Positions 9,446 through 17,977 of a DNA stretch of 64,000 nt are shown one piece after another. The first letter of the stretch is position 1. Each line of letters starts with the position of its first letter. The position numbers and the translations under genes are program-made. This DNA comes from Dyadobacter endophyticus (GTDB taxonomy: Bacteria; Bacteroidota; Bacteroidia; Cytophagales; Spirosomataceae): assembly GCF_014641595.1 (NCBI RefSeq), contig NZ_BMIA01000004.1, forward strand, positions 248,001-312,000. The letters are read 5' to 3'. The notes beneath the pieces were generated by a model. It was not told where the DNA came from, did not search any database, and saw only the letters and a program-made list of their open reading frames with translations.

Positions 9446-10690
9446 TTAACGTGACAATGGAAGGGTGATAACAAATGTCGTGCCCTTTCCCGGGTTAGCT
9501 TCCGCTTTGATGATGCCTTTGTGGTTGCGAACGATTTTACGGCAGTAGGCTAGCCCTACGCCTTCTCCTTGTCTGAAAGAGCCGGTCGGCAGACGGGCAA
9601 ATATGTCGAACACTTTTTCGAGTTGGGAATCACCGATCCCGATACCATTGTCCTCCACGCTGATCTCCGCGTAAGCCATTTGAAGGGGCTCCGGCAGCAG
9701 ATCGTCTATTTCGTGCAGTGCCAGCTCGCGGCTGGAAATCCGGATACGTGGCGGCTCGTCGTGCCCGCAAAACTTGACGGCATTGTCCAGCAGTTGGAAA
9801 AAAAGCTGTTCCATTTGGTGGGGTACGGCCATTATCGACGGCAGCCGGTCGGTTTCGACGGTGATATTCCGGCGTTCGATCTGCGGCTGCAGTTGTGTGG
9901 TAACGTCTGCCACGACGTGGTCCAGGCACACACTGGTAAGTGCGTCGCTGTCTTTCAGTCCCGAGAAGTCGGACAAGTCCTTGATCATCATCGAGAACTG
10001 TTGCGCGCTACTGCGGATGTTCACGGCGAGTTCCCTGGCCTTTTCAATCTCGTAGCGATCGGTAGCATTGACCAGCATATCGCTGAAAGTCCGCAGCTTC
10101 CGGAGCGGTTCCTGCAAATTATGGCTCGAAATATGACGATACTGCCTGGTTTCGTCGTTCGGAACAAGCAATTGAGTGGCCAGGTCGTGCATGGCTGCAC
10201 GGGTGCGCTCCATGAGCTGGATGCTGTCGAGGTGAAATGCAAGCAGCTCCGCGAAAAGATGGAACATCCCGATCACGCGCGGGTTCTGCAACTGGTTGGG
10301 TTTCGGATCGATGGCAAATAGTGTTCCGAAAAACGCTCCGCTTTTCAAGGTGATAGGTAGGGAAATATAGCTTTTAAAACCATATATCCTGGGGGTGGGG
10401 TGTCCGCTGTAAAATTCGTTTTCGTCCACATGGTCGATCACGACGGCCTGGCCGCTGCCGCGGATTTCGTTGCAGATGGTGGTGCCGATTTCCAGTTCTT
10501 CACCCACGCTAAGCCCAAATCCGATTTCGTCTTGCACGCTGCATGCGATCCAGCGGTCTTCCGTGACGCGCGCCACAGCTGCGAAACCCATGCCCGTTGA
10601 GCGACAGATTACCTCTAATACGGTTTGAACGATAGGTATTTGTTTTACCTTTTCAACGTCGGCAAATAAAAAGTCGTCCGGTTGTACCAT
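9446..10690 (-). CDS. GAF-domain sensor histidine kinase (phytochrome-like)
   Basis: A 414-residue soluble protein without a membrane segment. A GAF domain covers about residues 15-160. A dimerisation/phosphoacceptor helix follows, with His190 in SSHNLQEPLRKL, the form seen in phytochrome-like kinases. The ATPase domain has the N-box DNAVKFCG, the G1 box VEDNGIGI and the G2 box GEGVGLAYC. It probably senses a small molecule or redox signal in the cytoplasm. The chromophore cysteine cannot be assigned by eye. No response regulator lies next to it, so its partner is unknown. It heads the apparent operon with xth. Confidence 0.88.
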   Translation of the reverse strand: MVQPDDFLFADVEKVKQIPIVQTVLEVICRSTGMGFAAVARVTEDRWIACSVQDEIGFGLSVGEELEIGTTICNEIRGSGQAVVIDHVDENEFYSGHPTPRIYGFKSYISLPITLKSGAFFGTLFAIDPKPNQLQNPRVIGMFHLFAELLAFHLDSIQLMERTRAAMHDLATQLLVPNDETRQYRHISSHNLQEPLRKLRTFSDMLVNATDRYEIEKARELAVNIRSSAQQFSMMIKDLSDFSGLKDSDALTSVCLDHVVADVTTQLQPQIERRNITVETDRLPSIMAVPHQMEQLFFQLLDNAVKFCGHDEPPRIRISSRELALHEIDDLLPEPLQMAYAEISVEDNGIGIGDSQLEKVFDIFARLPTGSFRQGEGVGLAYCRKIVRNHKGIIKAEANPGKGTTFVITLPLSR

Positions 10691-10762
10691 TTTTTAAGTG
10701 CGGAAAGCAGGTGGATTAGTAAATTTAGGTGCCGGGTTCCGGATAACCTAGACTTCCTCTGC

Positions 10763-10966
10763 ATGAAAATCTTCTTCTTGTCACTGCTTATCGCGATCGC
10801 TGCCTATCTGATCGCTGCTGTGGGTGGTTATTTTTTGATTACAAAATTATCTTCCAACTCCCACGACAAGTCGATGGAGGCGACCATGACGGCCGCCTTT
10901 GTTTTGGGACCTATTGCCGCAATTATCGCATTCATTGCGGCGTACCTGACGCTACGGGCAAATTGA
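10763..10966 (+). CDS. Small membrane protein (67 aa)
   Basis: The start is put at the ATG at 10763 because it begins a membrane helix (MKIFFLSLLIAIAAYLIAAV); the frame extends upstream to 10682 over the start of the divergent kinase, which is less likely. There are two hydrophobic helices with a short polar loop (SSNSHDKSMEA). Its 3' end overlaps the convergent ankyrin gene by 35 nt. No function can be assigned. Confidence 0.5.
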   Translation: MKIFFLSLLIAIAAYLIAAVGGYFLITKLSSNSHDKSMEATMTAAFVLGPIAAIIAFIAAYLTLRAN

Positions 10967-11957
10967 GGCGTTTAGCAAGCTTTACCAGATCGTCGGGTGG
11001 TGTTTTACCCCAAGAATGGTGATTTTTGATTTGGTATCCCACCGAACTGGCGATGGTTGAACCACCTGGGGTTTGGTAATGAATATCGGCCCCGGCTTCG
11101 ATGAGCATATCGCAGATCATCCATAGTTCCAAATCGGCCGCCGTCAGCAGGATCGACGATTCCAGCGTCAGCTCGTCGGCCTTAGGGATTTTCGCATTAG
11201 GATCGGCCCCGTGTTCCAGCAGCATCCGTACCCGTTCGGCCTTTTGCAGCCTGGCTGGTTCTGAGTTTTCACCGCATACGACATCGAACAAAAGAGGTAT
11301 CCCTTTGCCGGCCGTGCGCGCATTGGCGTCGGCGCCGTTTTCCAGGAACCATTTCAGCAGGGCGGGGGAGTAGCCGCGTACCAGGAAATGGGTAGGCGTA
11401 TGCGCGGGGTCGCCATTGTCAATTTTCGCGCCATTCTTTAAAAGCACTTCCAAACAGGCGATCAGGCGCACGGTGTCGGCTTCGAGTCCCTGCATTGCCG
11501 CAAAGTCTAGCAACGTGACCTGCTCGCGGGCCGTCTGGTTCAGGGTGGGTATCGGTTGTTTCAGGTCTTCGGCGAGCTGTTCCGCGTCGAGCGCCACGAT
11601 GGACATCGCCAGTTTCCTGCGCTGGTCATCTTTGAAATAGTAGGAACCATCGGCTAATTCCGCGCTCTCGCGTGCCCAGGTGGCGGTCTTCCATTTTCCG
11701 ATGATGGGCGACGTGATCAGCATAAGCAACGCTGTTACGGGCGGGGTAACGCATAGGACGAGAACTGCAATGCGGGTAAATTGAAATGGAAGAAGGTTGA
11801 TAGCCGCCAGGATACCCAGCGGAATAAAAAGCAAGACGATATACGCGGTGGCCAGCCGGTCGTCTGTCGAGCCGGAGCGGCTAAACAAAAGCAACCCAAT
11901 GAGAAAGGCGGTATAGAGGCCAAGAAGACACCAGTTCGCGAGTGTGATTGTTTTCAT
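10932..11957 (-). CDS. Ankyrin-repeat membrane protein
   Basis: The 341-residue protein has three hydrophobic helices in the first 90 residues (about 7-27, 36-55 and 62-85), then a soluble part. The soluble part contains about four ankyrin-like repeats, recognisable by LLKNGAKIDNGDPAHTPTHF, WFLENGADANART, MLLEHGADPNAK and MLIEAGADIHYQTPGGS. It probably presents an ankyrin scaffold on one side of the inner membrane for protein binding. Its 3' end overlaps the convergent small membrane gene. It has no catalytic motif. Confidence 0.8.
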   Translation of the reverse strand: MKTITLANWCLLGLYTAFLIGLLLFSRSGSTDDRLATAYIVLLFIPLGILAAINLLPFQFTRIAVLVLCVTPPVTALLMLITSPIIGKWKTATWARESAELADGSYYFKDDQRRKLAMSIVALDAEQLAEDLKQPIPTLNQTAREQVTLLDFAAMQGLEADTVRLIACLEVLLKNGAKIDNGDPAHTPTHFLVRGYSPALLKWFLENGADANARTAGKGIPLLFDVVCGENSEPARLQKAERVRMLLEHGADPNAKIPKADELTLESSILLTAADLELWMICDMLIEAGADIHYQTPGGSTIASSVGYQIKNHHSWGKTPPDDLVKLAKRLNLPVASGTPQ

Positions 11958-12032
11958 GCCGCGAAATTAGCCATACCCCGTCAGTCATAGCGATTTGTAA
12001 ATCAGCTATTTATTTAGTGGTAAGGTGCTTTT

Positions 12033-12515
12033 TTAATGTGCGGCAATAAATTCGTCGAGCAATGACTTTACGGGATGGTAGTAGATTTCGGCGCGACGAC
12101 TCGGGCGGATGTCCCAGCCACGGTCGTAGTTGACGATACATGCGCCAATGAAGTTGTTTGTAGTTTTTCGAACTACCGGGTCCCAGATCGACAGTTTGGA
12201 AATACGCCCCTTTTCCATGGCTGTTTTGGCAGGTGTTTTAAGGATGAGCGCCGAAAACTCGTATTGGTTCACGGTTCCCGAAAGCCACACCGCACCTTCG
12301 ATCTGTGGGTCGTTGCTTTGGTCTTTTACCTTCGTGCGGATTTGCACCTGGCTCTTGGCAGGCACTTCCGTCTTTTTGCTTTTCAGATAGGCATCGATGG
12401 CACGCATAGCATGCTCCGCCGGGTCGATGCCGTCGAACTCACTGAGTTCGTATAATCTTTTGATTTGAAAGTCAGTAAGTTGTATGTGTTTCCGATAAAC
12501 TTTTTGCTTCACCAT
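12033..12515 (-). CDS. Hypothetical protein with RHH-like N-terminus
   Basis: 160 residues from the ATG at 12515 (a GTG at 12533 is also possible). The first 45 residues (HIQLTDFQIKRLYELSEFDG) resemble a ribbon-helix-helix or other small DNA-binding helix pattern. The remainder is beta-rich and ends with a WDIRPSRRAEIYYHPVKS segment that I do not recognise with confidence. No neighbours share its strand closely. The regulator idea is weak. Confidence 0.6.
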   Translation of the reverse strand: MVKQKVYRKHIQLTDFQIKRLYELSEFDGIDPAEHAMRAIDAYLKSKKTEVPAKSQVQIRTKVKDQSNDPQIEGAVWLSGTVNQYEFSALILKTPAKTAMEKGRISKLSIWDPVVRKTTNNFIGACIVNYDRGWDIRPSRRAEIYYHPVKSLLDEFIAAH

Positions 12516-12978
12516 ATCCCTTCTAAGTAGCACTCATTCAAACATACACAGCTTCCGGGATGGATTCAACGGCTTGGATGCTTTTTGTGCATTAGGGATA
12601 GAAATTTGGATTTATACCGATTCTTGATAAGCAATCGATGTACCAGAAGCCGCACGCGGCCGGTTTCAAAACAATGCAAATGCGAGAAAAAGTGTCAGCT
12701 TACTGTATTTGAATAGTGCAATAAATGCTTCGATTATTTTTCAATTTTTTACTAAAAGCAAATAATCGAAAATGTGTCGAATTTACACTAACTTGATGCG
12801 AAGTAGAACTTGTACTACCCAATGCAATCGTTCCCGGTATCGTGTGCAGAAATAAATCCCGTAAAATGTTTGGGGGAATCGAAGGGGTCAAATAGACTTG
12901 ATCGTGGTTTCAATTGGACTTTATCAATGAAAACCGGCGAATATCTTGAAATAGTTATATTCTAAATGACTCAATTAC
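12516..12978. other. Intergenic region upstream of the first SusC gene
   Basis: A 463-nt AT-rich gap between divergently transcribed genes, expected to carry the promoter of the SusC/SusD locus. No clear TTTG/TAnnTTTG pair was found. TTATATTCTAA at 12955-12965 is the exact reverse complement of the 11-nt core of the promoter block at 32404-32436 and 37942-37974, and ends 13 nt before the SusC start. A 63-codon minus-strand frame at 12700-12891 does not look coding. Confidence 0.5.
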
Positions 12979-15900
12979 ATGAGAAAACCACTTCTACTCA
13001 TCTTTACCCTGCTGCTGGCGGCTTTGGCTGTGCAGGCGCAGAACCGCGTACTGAAAGGGGTTGTGATCGATGGCGTTTCGAAGGAACCGATGCCAGGGGT
13101 TTCGATCCTTATCTCGGGAACCAATTCGGGAACAGCTACCGATGTCGAGGGGAAATTTACATTGAATGTGCCGGAAAGCGGCGCTAACGTGATTATCAGC
13201 TACGTCGGGTTTGTGAAACAGACGATCGACGTGGCCAACCGGGGTTCGCTCACGGTGGTGCTCGAACCGGATGTGAAAGCACTCGAAGATGTGGTGGTGG
13301 TAGGTTATGGCGAGCAGAAGCGCTCGCACCTCACCGGCGCGGTCGCGACGGTACGAATGAAGGACGTGGAGGAGCTGCCCGTGGGCGATATCTCTTCCGC
13401 ATTGGTGGGCAAGCTGCCGGGAGTCAACGTTTCGGGCGGTACGGCGCGTCCGGGCACGCCTGCCTCGATCGTGATCCGTAACCCTACAAAAGCCTCGAAA
13501 GACGGCGGAAGCAACTCCCCACTTTATATTATCGATGACGTGATCCGTTCGGAAGCGGATTTCCAGCTGCTGGATGCCTCCGAAATTGAAAATCTCTCGA
13601 TCCTGAAAGATGGCGCGGCGGCGGTGTACGGTGCACGGGCGGCATTAGGGGTAGTGGTCGTGCGTACGAAACGCGGAAAAGCAGGCAAGCCAACCGTAAG
13701 CTACACGACGACGGTGGGCGTTTCCGATGCTTCCTATAAATCCAAAATGATGAACGGCTTTCAGCATGCGACCTATCTGAACGACTTCAACCGAAGCCGC
13801 GGCCTCGCAGCCAACGACCCGGAATATTATTCAGCCGACGAACTCGAATATTTCAAAAACAACAACAATAACTGGTTCGATATGGCTTGGAAGCCGTCGT
13901 TCAACACCCGCCATGCGGTGAATATCAGCGGCGGTACCGAGCGCGCGACCTTCTTCGCTGGGGCAACCTATTTCGCTCAGAATGGTAATGTCGATAATAT
14001 CAGCTACAAAAAATGGAATTTCCGCGCGAGCACGGATGTGAACGTGACGAAGCATATTAAAGTAGGACTGGGCGTAAGCGGTAACCTGTCCGACAACAAG
14101 CTGTTTTACCTGAAACAAGGCGGGGAGAATGTCGAAAAGGATGTGACTAACCTGCTTAATACACCGCAGTTCATCCCACCTTACGTCGACGGCCTACCGG
14201 TATTGCTGCCGGGCGGATCGGGGGCAACAGGCTTCCATTTCTTCGAGGCACAAAAACTGAACAACTACACCCGCGCCCGGAATGTGGTGCTGAATGTCAA
14301 TGCTTATCTGGAATACAATGTACCGTTCATCCGCGGCCTGAAACTCCGCACGGTGTACAACAAGAATCTGGGCAACGACTGGGGCAAGCAGTTTGGGACC
14401 TATTATAAAACTTACGGCTTCTCGATGCTCGGAGAAAACAAGCACATTTACGGCGGCACGCCCAATGCGCCAACCCGCCTCAACAACGGCGACCGCCTGC
14501 GCTTCAACCCTGGCTACACCGACGGTTACCAGCTGAATTTCAACCTGAGTTACGCCCGTGATTTCGGACGGCATTCGGTGAGTGCGCTGGCGCTGGTCGA
14601 GCAATCGGAAATTTACACTGAAAGCATTGCCACGATGAAGGAAGGCATCTTTGAAGGCGGCAACGATTACCTGATGTCGGCATTTGGTGCGAAAGATATT
14701 GGCCCGAATGCGGCCAACGAAAGCGGTATTCTTTCTTATGTAGGCCGCCTGAACTACTCCTTCGCCGACCGCTACCTGTTCGAAGTTTCCTTCCGCCGCG
14801 ATGCTTCCACGAAGTTTGCTCCGGAATACCGCTGGGGTACATTCCCGCAGCTTTCGGCTGGTTGGGTGATGTCCGAAGAACGGTTTTTTCGCGAAAAATT
14901 ACCTTTCATCAACAACCTGAAACTGCGCGGGTCCATCGGCTTCCTGGGCGGCGACCGCACGGCGGCCTGGCAATGGCTTCAACGCTACACGCCGCAGGCT
15001 TCAAATGGCGCGGTGTTTGGCGGCAACAGCGACCGCACGGTGGGTATCAAACTCGAAAAGTTGCCCAACTACTACGGGCGCTGGGACGATGTGACGAAAA
15101 AGAATGTGGGTATCGACGCATCGTTCCTGAACAACCGGCTGTCGACGACCATCGATGCTTACCACGACCATGGTTACAATTTACTCACGACGCTCACCTC
15201 GTCCGTACCGCTTACGATCGGTTCGGTGATGCCGGCCGAGAACTTTGAAACGGTGAACTCGTTCGGCCTCGAATTTGCAACCGGTTGGAGCGACCGCATC
15301 GGCAAGAACATCGATTACAACATCGGCGCATTCCTCGCTTGGAGCGATAACAAGAACGTTCTCGTGGACGTGGCCACTACCAACCGCGGCAGCTGGCAGG
15401 ATCCCACGGGCCGGTCGAGCGACCGCGGCTTGCAGGGCTATCGCTACCTGGGCATGTTCCGTTCGCAGGAAGATGTGGACCGTTTCCTTGAAAAGAACCC
15501 GGATTACACCATTATGGGTTACGCTCCGAAGCCGGGGATGCTCTACTACCAGGATATCCGCGGCCCGCGCCAGACCGACGGCAGTTACGCCGCACCGGAT
15601 GGCAAGATCACCGAGGATGACCAGGAATATCTGACCAAAAAGGAGAATAACCACTACACGTTCGGTCTGTCGTTCGGTTTCGGTTTCAAAGGGTTTAAGG
15701 TGGATGTGGTAACGGCCGGTTCGTTCGGCGGGCAAGGCCTCGTAGATGGCGACGCGCGCAAAAAAGCCGCGAAGGACGTATCCCGCCCCGTTTTCTGGGC
15801 CGACCATTACACACCGGAAAATCCGAATGCGAAATATCCCGATCCATACTGGGAAGAAACCTACTCGATGGTGTCGTCATTCTGGTTCCGCAATGCATTT

Positions 15901-16107
15901 GCGTTCAATATGCGCAGCCTGAATGTGTCGTACCAGCTAAGCCAGAATGTCGCCAAAAAGTTGGGAATCAGTTCAGCAAAAATTATTGGTGTGGGCTTAA
16001 ACCCGGTCACCTTCTTCAACCCGTACGACTACAAGGCTGCCTCGGGCTCCTATAATGTGTACCCGCAGATGCGCACGTGGTCATTGGGATTAAACCTTAC
16101 ACTCTAA
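12979..16107 (+). CDS. SusC/RagA-family TonB-dependent outer membrane transporter
   Basis: A 1,042-residue protein with a signal peptide (residues 1-20, ending VQAQ). A carboxypeptidase-regulatory-like beta-sandwich follows (LKGVVIDGVSKEPMPGVSIL), then the TonB-box-like DVVVVGYGEQKRSHLTGAV, a plug domain to about residue 235 and a beta-barrel ending in the usual aromatic-rich strand (TWSLGLNLTL). It imports oligosaccharides across the outer membrane with its SusD partner 14 nt downstream. It lacks the N-terminal STN domain, so it should not be controlled by a FecI/FecR pair. The downstream lyase genes suggest a pectin-derived substrate. Confidence 0.95.
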   Translation: MRKPLLLIFTLLLAALAVQAQNRVLKGVVIDGVSKEPMPGVSILISGTNSGTATDVEGKFTLNVPESGANVIISYVGFVKQTIDVANRGSLTVVLEPDVKALEDVVVVGYGEQKRSHLTGAVATVRMKDVEELPVGDISSALVGKLPGVNVSGGTARPGTPASIVIRNPTKASKDGGSNSPLYIIDDVIRSEADFQLLDASEIENLSILKDGAAAVYGARAALGVVVVRTKRGKAGKPTVSYTTTVGVSDASYKSKMMNGFQHATYLNDFNRSRGLAANDPEYYSADELEYFKNNNNNWFDMAWKPSFNTRHAVNISGGTERATFFAGATYFAQNGNVDNISYKKWNFRASTDVNVTKHIKVGLGVSGNLSDNKLFYLKQGGENVEKDVTNLLNTPQFIPPYVDGLPVLLPGGSGATGFHFFEAQKLNNYTRARNVVLNVNAYLEYNVPFIRGLKLRTVYNKNLGNDWGKQFGTYYKTYGFSMLGENKHIYGGTPNAPTRLNNGDRLRFNPGYTDGYQLNFNLSYARDFGRHSVSALALVEQSEIYTESIATMKEGIFEGGNDYLMSAFGAKDIGPNAANESGILSYVGRLNYSFADRYLFEVSFRRDASTKFAPEYRWGTFPQLSAGWVMSEERFFREKLPFINNLKLRGSIGFLGGDRTAAWQWLQRYTPQASNGAVFGGNSDRTVGIKLEKLPNYYGRWDDVTKKNVGIDASFLNNRLSTTIDAYHDHGYNLLTTLTSSVPLTIGSVMPAENFETVNSFGLEFATGWSDRIGKNIDYNIGAFLAWSDNKNVLVDVATTNRGSWQDPTGRSSDRGLQGYRYLGMFRSQEDVDRFLEKNPDYTIMGYAPKPGMLYYQDIRGPRQTDGSYAAPDGKITEDDQEYLTKKENNHYTFGLSFGFGFKGFKVDVVTAGSFGGQGLVDGDARKKAAKDVSRPVFWADHYTPENPNAKYPDPYWEETYSMVSSFWFRNAFAFNMRSLNVSYQLSQNVAKKLGISSAKIIGVGLNPVTFFNPYDYKAASGSYNVYPQMRTWSLGLNLTL

Positions 16108-16121
16108 AAATCGGTACAGCG

Positions 16122-17870
16122 ATGAAAAAGCATTGGATAATAGCAGGATTTCTCGGCTTTGCATTGACAAGCTGTGAAAATATACTCGACAAAACCGACC
16201 TTTCCGCATTCAACGAGGAGCAGGTTTTTAACGACACCCTGCTGGCAAAGGGTTATGTGGATTATGTTTATGACCAGAACCTGCCTACTTGGCCCACGGG
16301 CGATTTCCTGAAATGTACCGACGAGATAGGAGGTGAAAGCCGGTTTTTCGAAGGCACCGTGCAGGTCAATACCGTACAGGATTTCGGGATAGGCGTGAAT
16401 GCGACGAACAACTATGGTAAGCTCCGTTCAATCAACCAGTTTCTGGCCAAGTTGCCGACTGGCAGTTTGAGTGAGGATGCCCGGAAGCGCCTGATGGGGC
16501 AGGTAACGTTCATTCGCGCTTTCCGCTACTGGGACCTTGTGCAGCTTTACGGTGGTGTGCCCATGGTGCTCGAACCGCTCGAAGGGGTAGGTGAGGAGGC
16601 CAAGGAAGAAGCGGCCATTCCGCGCAGCAGTACTTCCGAGAGCATTGCGCTCATCGTGAAGGACCTCGATTACAGCATTTCCACCCTGCCCGGTCGTTGG
16701 GGCAACACCAACGATTGGGGCCGCATTACGAGCGGTGCCGCGGCGGGTTTCAAAGGCCGCATTCTCCTGCATTACGCAAGTCCGCAACACAACCCAGGCG
16801 AGCTGGCAGAGCGCTGGCAGGCGGCATATGACGCCAACAAAAAAGCCATCGAATTGCTTACTGCAAATGGCTTCAAGCTGCATAACAGTTTCAGCGATCT
16901 GTGGTTCCAGGAGGTGAATAACCCCGAAGCGGTTTGGGTTACCTGCTACAATAACAAGGTGGGTGATCAGATCAACAAGAATATGACCTGGGACAACAAT
17001 ACACGGCCATCTTACCTCGGTACCGCGGGCGGTTCCAACCAGCCTACCTGGGAAATCGTGCAGACATTTCCGATGAAGAATGGCAGGAATATCGATGAAA
17101 AAGGCTCCGGCTACGACCCACAGCTTTTCTATAAAAACCGCGATCCGCGTTTCAACCAGACCATCGCATTCAATGGCGCTACCTGGGCGATCAACGGCAA
17201 CCCGAACTACCGGTTGTGGACCTATTTTGTAAACAATAAAACCGTTGAGCAAAAAGCCACTTCTACCGGTTTCTATGTCCGCAAAGCCATCGACCCGAAC
17301 CTCGCACCAGGCGCAGTGGCCAATGCCGGCACCGACTGGATCGAAATGCGTTATGCCGAGGTAATGCTCAATTTGGCGGAAGCTGCCTGCGGCGTGAATA
17401 AACTCGACGAGGCGTATACCCAACTGACCGAGCTTCGCAAGCGTGCCGGTATCGACCCAGGGGCGGATGGTTATTATGGTTTGAACCCTAAAATGACCCG
17501 TGCGGAAATGTTTGAAGCTATTTTGCACGAGCGGCAGGTGGAGCTCGCGTTCGAGGGCAAGCGCTTTTACGACCTGCGCCGCTGGAAGAAATTTGAAACC
17601 CTGCTGAACGGCAAAAGCCGCAACGGGGTGACCATTAACCTGAAATCATCTGCTCCCGAAGATTTCGCAGCACGCCGCGACGGTATGAACCTCGACTCTG
17701 TTTACAAAAACTACCTGGAAATCGTGCCTAAAAAGCTGGATACCAAATACCTCGTTAACTGGAAACCGGAGTACTATTTCTTCGCCATCCCGCAGCAGGC
17801 ATTGACCAACAACCCACGGCTCGAACAGAATATCGGCTGGCCATCGGGGACGTTTGATCCTTTGAAATAG
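16122..17870 (+). CDS. RagB/SusD-family nutrient uptake lipoprotein
   Basis: 582 residues from the ATG at 16122 (MKKHWIIAGFLGFALTSCEN), chosen because it starts a lipoprotein signal with lipid Cys in LTSC; the frame runs 15 codons further upstream inside susC. It has SusD hallmarks: an N-terminal TPR-like helical region (FIRAFRYWDLVQLYGGVPMV) and the C-terminal block MFEAILHERQVELAFEGKRF followed by YDLRRW. It caps the preceding SusC barrel and binds the glycan at the cell surface. Confidence 0.94.
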   Translation: MKKHWIIAGFLGFALTSCENILDKTDLSAFNEEQVFNDTLLAKGYVDYVYDQNLPTWPTGDFLKCTDEIGGESRFFEGTVQVNTVQDFGIGVNATNNYGKLRSINQFLAKLPTGSLSEDARKRLMGQVTFIRAFRYWDLVQLYGGVPMVLEPLEGVGEEAKEEAAIPRSSTSESIALIVKDLDYSISTLPGRWGNTNDWGRITSGAAAGFKGRILLHYASPQHNPGELAERWQAAYDANKKAIELLTANGFKLHNSFSDLWFQEVNNPEAVWVTCYNNKVGDQINKNMTWDNNTRPSYLGTAGGSNQPTWEIVQTFPMKNGRNIDEKGSGYDPQLFYKNRDPRFNQTIAFNGATWAINGNPNYRLWTYFVNNKTVEQKATSTGFYVRKAIDPNLAPGAVANAGTDWIEMRYAEVMLNLAEAACGVNKLDEAYTQLTELRKRAGIDPGADGYYGLNPKMTRAEMFEAILHERQVELAFEGKRFYDLRRWKKFETLLNGKSRNGVTINLKSSAPEDFAARRDGMNLDSVYKNYLEIVPKKLDTKYLVNWKPEYYFFAIPQQALTNNPRLEQNIGWPSGTFDPLK

Positions 17871-17889
17871 GTGGGCATTTCGCAATACC

Positions 17890-17912
17890 CTTCGACCGCC
17901 CGGCGGTCGAAG
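17890..17912 (+). other. Strong intercistronic hairpin after susD
   Basis: CTTCGACCGCC (17890-17900) and GGCGGTCGAAG (17902-17912) are perfect 11-nt inverted arms around a single C, so the real loop will be larger. There is no following T-run, so rather than a classical terminator this may stabilise the susCD message or reduce read-through into the lyase gene. Confidence 0.6.
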
Positions 17913-17977
17913 ACAGTCCGTACCGCGACAACGTGCATCCGATAATATCTACTAATCCATAGACCTAAAACGTACAA

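Noticed and set aside
12700..12891. 63-codon minus-strand frame upstream of the first SusC
   Set aside because: Low-complexity Ser/Thr/Phe-rich translation in AT-rich intergenic DNA; no signal or domain.
16428..17528. 366-codon frame antisense to the first SusD
   Set aside because: Shadow of a well-supported SusD gene.
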